Origin: Megalobrama amblycephala
Taxonomy: Eukaryota; Chordata; Actinopteri; Cypriniformes; Xenocyprididae
Assembly (NCBI RefSeq): GCF_018812025.1
Contig: NC_063044.1
Location: forward strand, 73,953,244 to 74,017,243
Length of the DNA: 64,000 bases
Direction: 5' to 3'
Shown here: piece after piece, positions 47,804 to 58,574 of the stretch
Layout of the letters: every line of letters starts with the position of its first letter
Position numbering within the stretch: the stretch's first letter is position 1
Position numbers and translations under genes: made by a program
The notes under the pieces: generated by a model
Seen by the model: the letters and a program-made list of their open reading frames with translations, nothing else
Databases searched by the model: none
Told to the model about the DNA's origin: nothing

Positions 47804-49590
47804 ACACTTCACTCAATTTAGTACAGACGCAAAGTCTGCGTATGGACCAGTTAAATCAGAAGGCTAAATTTGTCTGCAGAGAATAAGGATGGCACAACAA
47901 TAATGAACCACTCATCCAACAGGTAAGGTTTAACTCGATGTATTTTTCAAGCTTCAAATTTTAAACTTTGATAATTGAAATGCATAATATAGAGAAAAAA
48001 ATAATATAATAAAACAAAATACAAAAAAAATAAATGAAATAAAATACAATGTATATTTCCCAAACAAATAAAATGAAACTTTCTGTAAACCCCAATTAAA
48101 TTCTTTCTAGTATCCTTAACTCTGTTCTCTCTTATGTCCCTTGCAGGATTCAAGACTCAATGGTGCTCAAAGGACTCAAAAGGTAAGTGTAATCACCAAA
48201 ATAAGAATAAACAAAAAAAAAAAAAATAATAATAATAATTTTTATAAATCAATGAAATTAACTTCTCATTTGTTCCCTTCTAGGTTTCACTATTGTCTCT
48301 TTCAGTTTTCCTTTTTTGAATTAATCAAGTTAACCCAGTTAATGATGAATTCACCTTATGAATGAAAATTTAAATATCGAAAATGAGGAAAATAAAATTG
48401 AAATCCCCCTTTTTGTTTTTTGTATGGGTCTATTCCTAGCTTCAAATTAATAAAACACCAGAGAAATAAAAGAAAGAAAGAAAAATAAATAAATAAAAGC
48501 AATTACATTTGATCAAGCAAAAAAAAAAAAAAAAACAATAATAAATTCACATTTAATTCCCTTCACAGATTTAAACCTCAGTTTTCAAAATGTGTTCAGT
48601 AACTCAGTCTCTCAAATGATTCACAACTCTGTGAACATGGATTGAACGACGATTGTGTGCATTTCTCAGTCTATCCTCTGTGATCGAATCCTTTCGGAAA
48701 AACAGTGAATCAGGTGCAAGTGTTGTTAGTTCAATCCTACCGTCCAAATCGGCAACAACAAGATCAGTATCAGAAAATCACACTCGCTGTTTGGTCCGTG
48801 TGGCTCGCCAGTCCCACTCCCTCCACGAACACGGGAGTTAGAACGAAATCCAGGAATCCATAAACTCCACTCCGTTAAGCATCGATCGTGTTGCAGCAAC
48901 TCAGCAGTGCACTCGACAGGATAAAGATTCACTCAAACCAGGAAAAATAGACAAGGAACAGAAGAGAAGAAGGAAAAAAAAAAAACCTGACCAAAACACG
49001 ATGAACTTGAACACTCAATCTCTTTTAGGTCTGTAGAATTCTTACAACTTGACTTTTTTCGCTCATCCAGCTCTCAAAAATAAATGAACTTTCAGTTTCC
49101 TTATAAAACGTCTTTTTCAACGCACTATGCGTTACGAGGCTTCTTCTCAGTAGCTGCGTCACATATAGATCTCAAATCTTTTTTTTCACATGAACTTCAC
49201 TTCTTCACAGTATAAATCATCTCTGGTCATATATAACTTCGATTAAAATCACATATTTCTATTTGATTGATCAAATTTGTTACTTTCTTTGGAGAGACTC
49301 GAATCACGTCTGCTCTTCTGTATGTTTGTTCATGCAAAAACACAGTTTTCTTAGTCACGATAATGCAACTTGCTAAGTCAATAACAGACAGAAATGAAAA
49401 CATGATGTGACACATGCTTCTTTCATTGAGCCTTTAGTTTGATCTATCCTGACGCAGATTTGTGGAAATATGGACTCCAACAATCTACCGGTCATAATGA
49501 TTTCAGAAGAATCCAGTTCTCAGTTGTTGTTTTTTTTTTTTTTTGAGAATAAACGATACAAAAACAAATGTTTCATTACCAAAGAAGTAC
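47804..49590. other. Non-coding stretch, no gene recognised
   Basis: Contains several splice-like junctions (aacag/gtaagg at about 47,931; cttgcag/gatt at 48,146 followed by aaaag/gtaagt at about 48,182; cccttctag at about 48,283), which could belong to a small non-coding transcript or to GIMAP 3' remnants. A moderately GC-rich patch lies at 48,640-48,960. Nothing further is supported. Confidence 0.4.
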
Positions 49591-49591
49591 A

Positions 49592-49690
49592 ATCGTAATT
49601 CAATTCAATTCAATTCACATGTATTTGTATGCCGCTTTTCACAATAAATCATTACATGAATAAAGTCACATGACTCAGTGATCAAACTCT
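49592..49690 (-). mobile_element. L2-type 3' end fragment
   Basis: attcaattcaattcaattca then tatttgtatgccgcttttca and acaataaatcattacatg, the same end as at 58,575-58,625. A short retroposon end. Confidence 0.6.
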
Positions 49691-50244
49691 AGCTGACTTC
49701 ATTTTAACTGTTTAACTGTTGTATGAAATCAATGTCACATTTTCAACCATGATGGTATTCAGGAAGAAAACACTTTTGGTCGTGTGATGTCGCTTAACTG
49801 TATCATATGTTATAAATATAAAAACATTATATAATATTATCCACTATCAATCGCTATAATGTCGAGCCCAGCTGTTTTCTTCATCTTCTCTTTTCAGCTC
49901 TTTACATTTTGTGCTCTAGTTAGCTCCCTGTCACATGACAACGGAGCACAGTGAAAGGGATGGCTAATATTAAACAACCTAAAATCTGCTTTAAACTTAA
50001 AAACATAAAGATGAAGTTTAAATGTTTATGTGACAGAACGGTGATTACTGAATGAGCTCACAGCAGGCACATGCTGTGCAGTAATTAGCAAACGTTAGGG
50101 AAATGAAAACGGGTCGCACCTCAACAATTATTTGCACTCGCACATATGCTCCCAAAAATAATTTGAGGTTGCACGGATTAAATTTCGGGAGCAAAATGGT
50201 CGCAGTTTCGAGCCTAAACTAAATTGTTGTAGGGGGGTCTGGGG

Positions 50245-50301
50245 CAGGGACGTGCACAGGAATTTTGAGGGGCAGTTGCTCTGACCTAAAAAAAGGGCAC
50301 T
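50245..50301 (+). mobile_element. hAT terminal fragment (same family as 6288)
   Basis: cagggacgtgcacaggaatt through aaaaaaagggcact is identical to the left end at 6288-6344. The other end is not found nearby, so this is a truncated copy. Confidence 0.85.
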
Positions 50302-50500
50302 AGGCACAGTGTTAAACATGTCACTTCCTGTTGCCAGTGGGTGGTGCTATTACTGTAACTGAAAACAAAACACACGCAGAGTCCAAAATTGACACGTGCT
50401 TTCTAATATTGTTTTATCATTCTTCGTAGATCAGCTGATTTAATTTTACTGTCCATTAATTCAGCACATCAGATGATTTCATTGTGTTGTTATTGTATAG

Positions 50501-50585
50501 ATCAGCTGTTGTGGTCTTTGGCTCTTGTCATGATCATTCTTCTCACGATGGTCTTCATCTGTTTCATGCTTTCTCAATAACTCAG
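50501..50585 (+). pseudogene. Relic transmembrane exon of a receptor gene
   Basis: After a gtatag acceptor it reads (phase 1) DQLLWSLALVMIILLTMVF then ICFMLSQ and a stop at 50,578, followed by a cag/gtgagt donor. The exon and the ~70 bp of intron before it align with the minus-strand exon 63,200-63,287. The stop right after the membrane helix shows it is a dead paralogue or encodes a tail-less form. Confidence 0.65.
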
Positions 50586-51019
50586 GTGAGTCACGAGGGT
50601 TTATATATAAATATGTACATATGAGTCAGAAAGAGAGTCTGCAATGACTGTGTAATTTTCAATAAGTCATTTCCTGCATTTGCATTGTGGAAAAAAACAA
50701 ACATGATATTTAGCCTGTGAATGTGTGCAGGAGTGACAGAGAATAAAAAGAAACACTACTTTCTGTCACAAAAGAAATAACACATGCACAGAGCGATATT
50801 AAATATAGCACAATACCTACACATGAATGCTATATAAATATTTTAAAATCTCTCTGAGTAATTAAGAAATACTTTGAAGAAAATAATAGTTTTTAATCTT
50901 GTTGTCAGTTTTCTGAGGGCAGTGCCGCGTGTCAATGAAAACGGGAGAGAATCAGACCGAGAGAAAGAATCGAGTTGCACAGGATCACTTTATCATTCGC
51001 TGTCGTAATATATATGAAT

Positions 51020-51084
51020 GTGTTTCTCTGGAGTCCAAATGAAGGGCAGATCTGATGATCCTCATTCACTGCAGTTCAACGAGG
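51020..51084 (+). pseudogene. Relic cytoplasmic-tail exon
   Basis: gaatgtgtttctct, gtccaaatgaagggcagatc and tgatgatcctcattcactgc align with the tail exon of the minus-strand gene (60,524-60,610), with the acceptor and the first ~20 bp deleted. Frame not kept. Confidence 0.5.
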
Positions 51085-51139
51085 ATGATCTTCATCATCA
51101 TCGTCTTCATCACAGCTCATTTTCACATCAAAGTCAGAG
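51085..51139 (+). CDS. Candidate signal-peptide exon
   Basis: ATG at 51,085 starts MIFIIIVFITAHFHIKVR and stops in phase 1 at a donor (cagag/gtgaac). Eighteen codons, hydrophobic core, small residues near the end and phase 1 are what is expected of a first exon of an immunoglobulin-superfamily receptor. No downstream Ig exon is visible in the next kilobases, so it is probably an orphan. Confidence 0.35.
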
Positions 51140-51259
51140 GTGAACGTCACTGTGATCTTTGACATGATGAAGGAAGTTTCATTTCATTCTGAGCTTCTGA
51201 ACACTTTCATTCCTGCATCTGTCTGTTTCCAGACGTGTGACCACATCCTGTAGACTTGA

Positions 51260-51260
<1 letters not shown>

Positions 51261-51314
<54 letters not shown>
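51261..51314 (+). repeat. (GT)n microsatellite
   Basis: About 27 uninterrupted GT units between ttgatct and gcctctaagcg. Confidence 0.95.
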
Positions 51315-51316
<2 letters not shown>

Positions 51317-51358
51317 CTCTAAGCGTGGGGGACCTGGTTTGCTCCACCGGTCCCATGG

Positions 51359-52288
51359 TGAGCTCCTCCCCACGAGCACCTGCATATTGCATTATTTATA
51401 TCAGTGGTAACTAAATACATTTTCTAAATGCAGAGATAGTATATTAAAAGCACATTTTACTTCTTATTTCATGGTGTCTCAAAATAGCACAGTCTTAGCC
51501 ATGCAGCATTATCAAACTCATTCAGGATCGAATGTTTGCAAACATCCACAAAATACATGCCAGAGTTGCGTGATCTCCCACATGGAAAGAACCTATATGT
51601 GGATATATGCGCATATATGAAACCTATATGCAGTGTATAGGCAAAATTGGAACAGGAAATATAGGTCTCCTGTATTGCTGCTTCATATCCACATATAAGC
51701 CCTATACATACAAGATATGTCTTCTATATGTGTGGCAGGATCTGTCATTTTGTGTTCATATCTCATTTTTGACTGTCTACATGAGCTAGCTCATATTTTC
51801 TATTATGGGAAAAAAATTATGCAAGACTTAAGTATGTGCGAACATGTGAAATTGGTCCCACGTGGAAAAAACCTATATAAACGTATATGTTTCAATATAG
51901 GTTTTGATATAGGTTTTAATATATGTGACATATATAAAATTGGCCGTTTTCCTATATTATGTGTATATATACGTGTATATATATGTGTATATATGTACAT
52001 ATATGTGTATATATATGTGTACATATATATGTGTGCATATATGTACATATACTGAGCTCCTCCAGTAAACTTAATGTGTAAATATTTGTATGAACACGAG
52101 CACCTGCATATTTCATTATTTATATCAGTGGTAACTAAATACATTTTCTAAATGCAGAGATAGTATATTAAAAGCACATTTTACTTCTTATTTCATGGTG
52201 TCTCAAAATAGCACAGTCTTAGCCATGCGGCACACTATCAAACTCATTCAGGATCGAATGTTTACAAACATCCACAAAATACATGCCA
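51359..52288 (+). repeat. Direct repeat of ~190 bp, 0.7 kb apart, around a TATATG-rich core
   Basis: The stretch from gagcacctgcatatt to aaaatacatgcca occurs at 51,374-51,562 and again at about 52,100-52,286 in the same orientation, about 97% alike. Both are preceded by gagctcctcc. The core (51,563-52,049) is rich in acctatat, tatatgtg and gtacatat. Either a tandem duplication or long terminal repeats of a small element. Confidence 0.8.
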
Positions 52289-52299
52289 TTCTCACCTGA

Positions 52300-52600
52300 T
52301 CTGATATGCTGCCTCATGAACAGTTTGTAAAGATGCATTTTGAGAGTTATATTTGCTGTGTGAGCTTCTGCATTATGTGTGCCTCAGTGTATTGGAATGA
52401 CGAGCGAGCCCTACTTGGTGAGCTTGGGGCGGGGAACACGAGCTCATTTGCATTTAAAGGTACACGCAACAATTTTTTGGCAGTTAAAACATGGTATAAT
52501 AAAAAAAAAATCTATGGGGTATTTTGAGCTGAAACTTCACAGACACATTCTGGGGACACTAGAGACTTGTAAAAATGGATATAATTGATCCACCTTTAAG
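52300..52600 (-). mobile_element. Relative of the AGGTGCCCTAGAA transposon
   Basis: gcttggggcggggaacacgagc and tattttgagctgaaacttca then cagacacattctggggacac match, in inverse order, the start of the 19,299 element (agtttcagctcaaaatac). It ends ccaccttta. A diverged copy or solo end. Confidence 0.6.
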
Positions 52601-52605
52601 ATAAT

Positions 52606-53929
52606 CTTAAGAAGTACTGAAGAAGAATTTTTAGTATATTAAGTACAAAATTAGTGTGTGAAAATAGAGCACTTTAAGTACATTATAGAAGTGTACTTTT
52701 TTGGAGAGAGAGAAAATAAGCGTATGTGAATTAGCATAACTGAGTCTGCAAGTGTGCATCTCTTGCGGCAGCAGTGTCTCTAGTTCTAGCGAAACTATAA
52801 GTTTATCTACCACAAGAACTGCACACTTATTTCCTCTCTTGTGGGAATGTCATGTATCTTAAGTTGCTTAACTATTTCACTGATTAATTTGTCAGAGCAG
52901 CACTGACAAAATGTCCGTACTATACAGTACATGTGTACGTTTGAGAGAGAGAGAGAGAGAGAGAGTATATGCTTTCAGGACACAGTAAAATCTATTTTGT
53001 GGCAAAAAACCTCAAGGAACCTTGAGGTTCCTCCTGAGGAGAGTTTGGATAAGGTGGTGTCCTATTTCTTTGAGATCTTCTGAGTTTTATTGCTTTATTG
53101 CAGGGTGCTTGATCTCAGCTTTTGTTAGCAGGAAAATCAAGTCTTGCAGTATATAATTGCAAAAAAAAAAAAAAAGAGAAAAGAAGCAGTGTAGTCAAAC
53201 TGAAACTGTGCCCACGTCACAGTCAGTGTTATCTCTTGTCAGGCACAGTGGAAAAATCTGGTGTGCAGATTCCTGCCTGGGGTGGGACCCTTTAAAAAGG
53301 TTCTGATATGAACACTTTTGGTACCTGCATGCATCAGATATCTTTTGAAAGAGTATCAGCACTGTGACATCTTTATTTTTCTGTATCATCATGGCAATGT
53401 GAGCTGTTGAAAGAGACTGAATCATCAGCTGTCCTGCAATGCTCAGTTCCTTGAACACCTGACATTACTGTGAATGAAATGATGAACGGCCCTTTTGTTT
53501 GCCATCGTCAAGAAGCAGCTTATTCCAGATTTAAGGATCTTCAGCTAAACACCTGAAGCTGTACTGAGTTTATGACTTTTAAAAACACATTAACAATCAT
53601 ATTTTACTTCAACCACAGATCATTAAATGAAACAAATATGGTCATATCTCACGTTTACTGGAAGGAAAGTTGCAATCATTTACAGGAAATGCATGAACAC
53701 TGAAACAGGCAAACAGTGTTGCTTTCTTCTGAACTGCTCTTGTGATGGAGGTTTTAGACAAGAAGTGAGATGAATTTCATTGACATGTCTTCTTTTCTTC
53801 CATTTTTCTCTTTAACTTCATTCCTGTAGAGAGTTTCTTAAAACTGTGTACTTCTAAATGTTGAGCTTCATTTGTCATGTTCATCCTCATGTCTGATTGG
53901 TCAGAACATTAGCTCATAAATCTCTCATC
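52606..53929. other. Mostly unassigned stretch
   Basis: Holds a fragment like the 38,493 element (52,606-52,700), a (GA)n run (52,942-52,966) and an A-run (53,160-53,175). A minus-strand frame at 53,195-53,458 (LSIAGQLMIQSLSTAHIAMM) ends near a donor-like site but matches nothing I know. Confidence 0.4.
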
Positions 53930-54195
53930 ACAAGTTGGGCCACATTTATAAAATGTTGCGTATAAACTGTCCTAAGTACGTTTGATCTAAGATCATTTCT
54001 TAAATGTGTGTATGCCTCTCTTTCACATGTGAAATCTATAAATCGCAAATGATCTTGAAATTGTGCACAGATGAATGGTTTCAGATCTCCGCCTTGTAAA
54101 CGCCCCCTAATTAATATCATTGGCATATAAAAAAGCACCATTCAAAGTCCAAATTCTTTACTTGAGAATGGCGAGCGGCAAGAAAAGAATTTTAG

Positions 54196-54450
54196 CGAGG
54201 CAAGGCAAGGCAATTTTATTTGTATAGCACATTTCATACACAATGGTAATTCAAAGTGCTTTACATAAAAAAGAATAATAAAAATAGAACATAAGGAATA
54301 GAAATAACAGTAAAAACAGAGAATTTTGCTATCTGGATGGAAGAGGTAGGAAGTCTCAGGGAGGTTGTTGTTGTTGTTGTCATCCATCAGAGTTGGATCT
54401 AAACGGATCTATCCATCAGAGGCTGAAATCAGGGTCCTGTTGATGGAAGT
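54196..54450 (-). mobile_element. L2 (family C) 3' end
   Basis: gcaaggcaaggcaattttat at the left is the tail; the body matches the inverse of 18,590-18,815 (for example agaattttgctatctggatg and cggatctatccatcagag). A 5'-truncated copy. Confidence 0.85.
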
Positions 54451-54489
54451 AGAGGTTCGTGCTAGACATGCTACATAATTTAACTTTAA

Positions 54490-54690
54490 CACTGCAAAAA
54501 ATGCTTTTCTTACTTAGATTTTTTGTCTTGTTTCCAGTCCAAATATATAAAAATTCTTAAACCAAGAAACATTTTCAAGACAAGTAAAAAAATATTGTCT
54601 TGTTTTCAGAAAAAGAATAAGTCAAAATTAAGTGTTTTTCCTTAAAACAAGCAAAAAAATCTACCAATGGGGTAACCTATAAAAAACAAA
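54490..54690 (+). mobile_element. EnSpm/CACTA-like terminal fragment
   Basis: Starts cactgcaaaaaatgcttttc and contains repeated cttgttttcag and caagaaacattttcaagaca motifs, as in a common fish repeat that I believe is EnSpm-type. Only one end is present. Confidence 0.5.
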
Positions 54691-55249
54691 ATATTGTGCT
54701 TTAATTTGTAAATAATAATAATTGGTGATAGACATTTATCTACATTAAAAAAATGAGTCATCGGACTTGTAATTTTCATTTTAAAAATTAAGGTGCTAAT
54801 TAAAAATAGTGTGTATATTTTATTAATAAAAATGCCAGTGTTATATAGAAAATGTTGAGAACATTTCACTAGTAAAATCAAGAGATACATTTTCATTTTT
54901 TTTAAGGAAACTTGCACAGTTTTGAGGCTTGAATTGAGGAACCGATTAAGCTAATAAAATGAAGGAAAGAAGGCTACCTATTTAATTTAAGAGAATTAGC
55001 TCAATTATGTGGTTTTATTTAGATGCAGCATTGTTAGTTCCCCTCATACTTTGCATATGGCTGGAAATTGAGAGTAAATACTGAAATTAAGCATTATTTT
55101 ATGTGTTTTTGAGTGAAAGGAAACATCTGTTGATGTTTAATGTTCATTTATGTTTGTATTTGAAAGAGCTTGTTATGTTGAAGTTTTGATCATTACCATT
55201 GTGCAGAAGAGTAGAGCTCATGGTTAGGTTGTGAATAATGTCTCAGATT

Positions 55250-56383
55250 ACATATGTAACCATGGTTCCCTGAGAACAGGGAATGAGACTCCGCATAGCA
55301 TTTTCGAAAGCAGAGTTGAGTTCCCTTTTGAAAGGGAATGTCTCAGGCTATGTATGTAACCATGGTTCCCTGAGAATAGGGAAGAGACCCTGTGTTCGAA
55401 AACGCTACGGGGAATGTCTCCGCATAGCAGTTTTCGAACGCAGAGTTGAGTTCCCTTTTGAAAGGGAATGTCTCAGGCTATGTATGTAACCATGGTTCCC
55501 TGAGAATAGGGAAGAGACCCTGTGTTCGAAAACGCTACGGGGAATGTCTCCGCATAGCAGTTTTCGAACGCAGAGTTGAGTTCCCTTTTGAAAGGGAATG
55601 TCTCAGGCTATGTATGTAACCATGGTTCCCTGAGAACAGGGAAGAGACCCTGTGTTCGAAAACGCTACGGGGAATGTCTCCGCATAGCAGTTTTCGAACG
55701 CAGAGTTGAGTTCCCTTTTGAAAGGGAATGTCTCAGGCTATGTATGTAACCATGGTTCCCTGAGAACAGGGAAGAGACCCTGTGTTCGAAAACACTACGG
55801 GGAATGTCTCCGCATAGCAGTTTTCGAACGCAGAGTTGAGTTCCCTTTTGAAAGGGAATGTCTCAGGCTATGTATGTAACCATGGTTCCCTGAGAATAGG
55901 GAAGAGACCCTGTGTTCGAAAACGCTACGGGGAATGTCTCTGCATAGCAGTTTTCGAACGCAGAGTTGAGTTCCCTTTTGAAAGGGAATGTCTCAGGCTA
56001 TGTATGTAACCATGGTTCCCTGAGAACAGGGAAGAGACCCTGTGTTCGAAAAACACTACGGGGAATGTCTCCGCATAGCAGTTTTCGAACGCAGAGTTGA
56101 GTTCCCTTTTGAAAGGGAATGTCTCAGGCTATGTATGTAACCATGGTTCCCTGAGAACAGGGAAGAGACCCTGTGTTCGAAAACACTACGGGGAATGTCT
56201 CCGCATAGCAGTTTTCGAACGCAGAGTTGAGTTCCCTTTTGAAAGGGAATGTCTCAGGCTATGTATGTAACCATGGTTTCCTGAGAACAGAGAAGAGACC
56301 CTGTGTTCGAAAACACTACGGGGAATGTCTCCGCATAGCAGTTTTCGAACGCAGAGTTGAGTTCTCTTTTGAAAGGGAACTGC
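55250..56383 (+). repeat. 130-bp tandem repeat, about 8.6 copies
   Basis: aaagggaatgtctcaggcta recurs at exactly 130-bp steps (55,331, 55,461, 55,591, 55,721, 55,851, 55,981, then 131 because of one extra A, then 130). Each unit holds two dyads: ttcccttttgaaagggaa and ggttccctgagaacagggaa. Units differ at very few positions, so the array is recent or homogenised. It lies inside the possible Harbinger element. Confidence 0.95.
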
Positions 56384-56744
56384 ATGTACTATTAATTTGA
56401 AGCATGTTACTTTGTTCAATGAGCAAAAACTTTGCTATTGCCAGTGCAGTAACGGATTTGTCTACTTGTACTGTGCTAGCAGAATACAGTCTTTTGAATA
56501 CACAATATAACTTAAAGTCAAATATAAACAGGCCATTTCCAGTCACTCTAAATCACACACTTTTGAGAGTCAACTTAAAATAAAAAAGCACATTTCACAA
56601 AATTATTAAATTAATTGTCATTGACTAAATAATTTAGGAGATTTTATATAATTTATTCAAGTAGATCCCATTAAAGAAATCCAACCTTAAAAATATTAAA
56701 ATTATAATTAGAGTAGATTTAGGCCTATCTGTCAGTATAAATAA

Positions 56745-56825
56745 CTATTATTAGGGACAATAACTACTATCAGGATAATAATAATACTAATAATTATTAT
56801 TATTAGTAGTAGTAGTAGTAGTATT
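56745..56825 (+). repeat. Trinucleotide-type simple repeats
   Basis: Mixed att/aat and tag repeats (attattattattagtagtag). Confidence 0.85.
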
Positions 56826-57229
56826 GCTGCTGTTTATAGATTTCCAAATACCTGCAGTACTCCGACTCTGCCACAAGGAAAAGTGCGTACTTCTGCTCAG
56901 ACCCTCATGTGACGGTAAGCACTTTTCCATGTCAAAGACCGTTTTTATAAATATGAACTTTGTCGTGGATGTAAGTGAACGCACACTCTAAGATCACATT
57001 TGTGCGTACGCACGCTTTATGAGGCCCCATGTCTTTAGCAAATATCATTACAAACACGATTCCTAACACACATTTACAATCCAAAACCTGTGACATGCGC
57101 ATCCTGAAATCCTCACTCCATGATTCTTAAAAGAATATATGATCGATTCAGATCAAAAATGTCCAGTTCTGCTAATGTGTTACTGCGTTACGTGTGCATA
57201 TGGCAAGCTTTTTTTTGACTTTTATTCAT

Positions 57230-57830
57230 TCTCAGGATAGGAATTCTTGATATTAACAATTGAGTTCTTGATATCTGTAACTGTATTTTCACTAGTGAAA
57301 TGTCATCATAGGCCGCCATTCAAATTCAATTGTTGATATCAAGAATTGAGTTCTTACTAGTTAGAGAAATACAATTCTTACTAGTAAAAATCATACATTT
57401 TGATATAATTTATTAGTTTGTTACTAGTGCAAATATCTATTCTTGATATCAACAATTGAATTGCTACTTGTAACAATGTTAATTTTTGATATCAATAATT
57501 TGATTGTCACTAGTGACAATGTTAGTTTCTGATATCATGAATGTGATTGTTACTAGTAAGAAAGCCATTTTAGATATCTGAAATTATACTGATATCAGAA
57601 ATACATTTTCAGATATCAAAAATTCACATTTTTACCAGTAACAATGAATTATTGATATCAAAAACTATGATTTTTACTAGTAAGAATTGTATTTCTGATA
57701 TGTGAAATTGGAATTTCAACTAGTAAGAAATCAATACTTGATATCAACAGTTGAATTTGAATGGCAGCCTATGGTGACATTTCACTAGTGAAAATATCAA
57801 AAATTATAGTTTACTAGTGGAAATGTAAAT
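57230..57830. repeat. Alternating GATATC/ACTAGT palindrome array with inverted ends
   Basis: Ten exact GATATC and ten exact ACTAGT sites occur in about 550 bp. In the regular core they alternate every 20-22 bp (period ~43 bp): for example 57,423, 57,445, 57,466 (acttgt), 57,488, 57,509, 57,531, 57,552, 57,573. Each sits in a wider palindrome (ttgatatcaa, ttactagtaa). The block is bounded by 54-bp inverted repeats (57,290-57,343 and 57,737-57,790). No coding frame. Probably a foldback element, family unknown to me. Confidence 0.9.
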
Positions 57831-58199
57831 TTCTGATGACTCGTTTAGGCTATTCAGAGCCGATTCTTTCTTTTGAGAGACAATAACTTTATTTATCGTG
57901 CACGTTTGACAATGTTTTTATTCACATACAGCTATATACATTATATTATAAACATTATATTATCCAATATTACACACTGCATGAAAGGGAATATTTTAAA
58001 AACCATAATAGGGCACTTTAAAACATCTCAAGGTCCGCCTGCATTGGTTTGTATTTTGTTACTTTCAGTCGAATAAAAGACTATATTTCTAGTCGTATAT
58101 TTTTTGCATTGAAGATTTCTTAAAAAGTGTTAAAATCTTGTATCATGAACCCAGCATCATGCATTACACCAACATTTTAGATATCAGTGAAATATTCAC

Positions 58200-58465
58200 A
58201 ATTCTCATTTCATTTTTGTTACTACAGCGAAAACTACTAGCCTTGGAAGTTCAAACATGGTAAGCAGACAGTTGATGGTAGACATTTACGTATGTAGTAA
58301 GAAAAACAATACTATATAAGTCAATGGCTATCATCAACTGTCTGCTTACTGACATTCTTCAAAATATCTTCTGTGTTCAGAAGGAGAAACTCATACAGGT
58401 TTGGATCAACATGAGGGTGAGTAAATGATGATGAAATGCTAATTTTTGGGGTGAACTAGAACTCT
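58200..58465 (-). mobile_element. TTCACC-type DNA repeat
   Basis: tttggatcaacatgagggtg, gagtaaatgatgatgaaatg and ttttggggtgaac are the inverse of the widespread fish repeat starting gttcaccc; related copies lie at 36,320-36,560 and 44,885-45,250. It contains the inverted pair gcagacagttgatggtag/ctatcatcaactgtctgc. Confidence 0.7.
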
Positions 58466-58574
58466 TTAATTCAAAACAACAAAACTAATGTGGTCAGTTG
58501 TTTTTTATTGTTTGTTTTTTGACAGTAAATGATAAAAAAAAAACAAATGTTTCATTACTAAAGCAAAATCTTCA

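Larger units (their letters stand above)
53934..57028. mobile_element. Possible old Harbinger-type element, heavily interrupted
   Basis: gttgggccacatttataaaa (53,934) and cacgctttatgaggcccc (to 57,024) are imperfect inverted ends, a pair common in fish. A start (atggcgagcggcaagaaaag, 54,164) resembles the Myb-like protein start of Harbinger elements and is cut by an L2 end at 54,196. Weak evidence. Confidence 0.3.

Noticed and set aside
51179..51392. Reading frames with Thr-His repeats
   Set aside because: Produced by the (GT)n microsatellite at 51,261-51,314.
53195..53458. Possible exon (LSIAGQLMIQSLSTAHIAMM)
   Set aside because: A donor-like site follows but there is no known domain, no partner exon and no paralogue in the window; kept only as a note.
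55250..56383. CRISPR-like array of regular repeats
   Set aside because: The whole 130-bp unit is repeated without variable spacers, and the genome is a vertebrate. It is a tandem satellite.
55283..56546. Short frames across the 130-bp repeats (for example SKGNSTLRSKTAMRRHSP)
   Set aside because: The same peptide appears wherever the repeat unit does; it is repeat translation.
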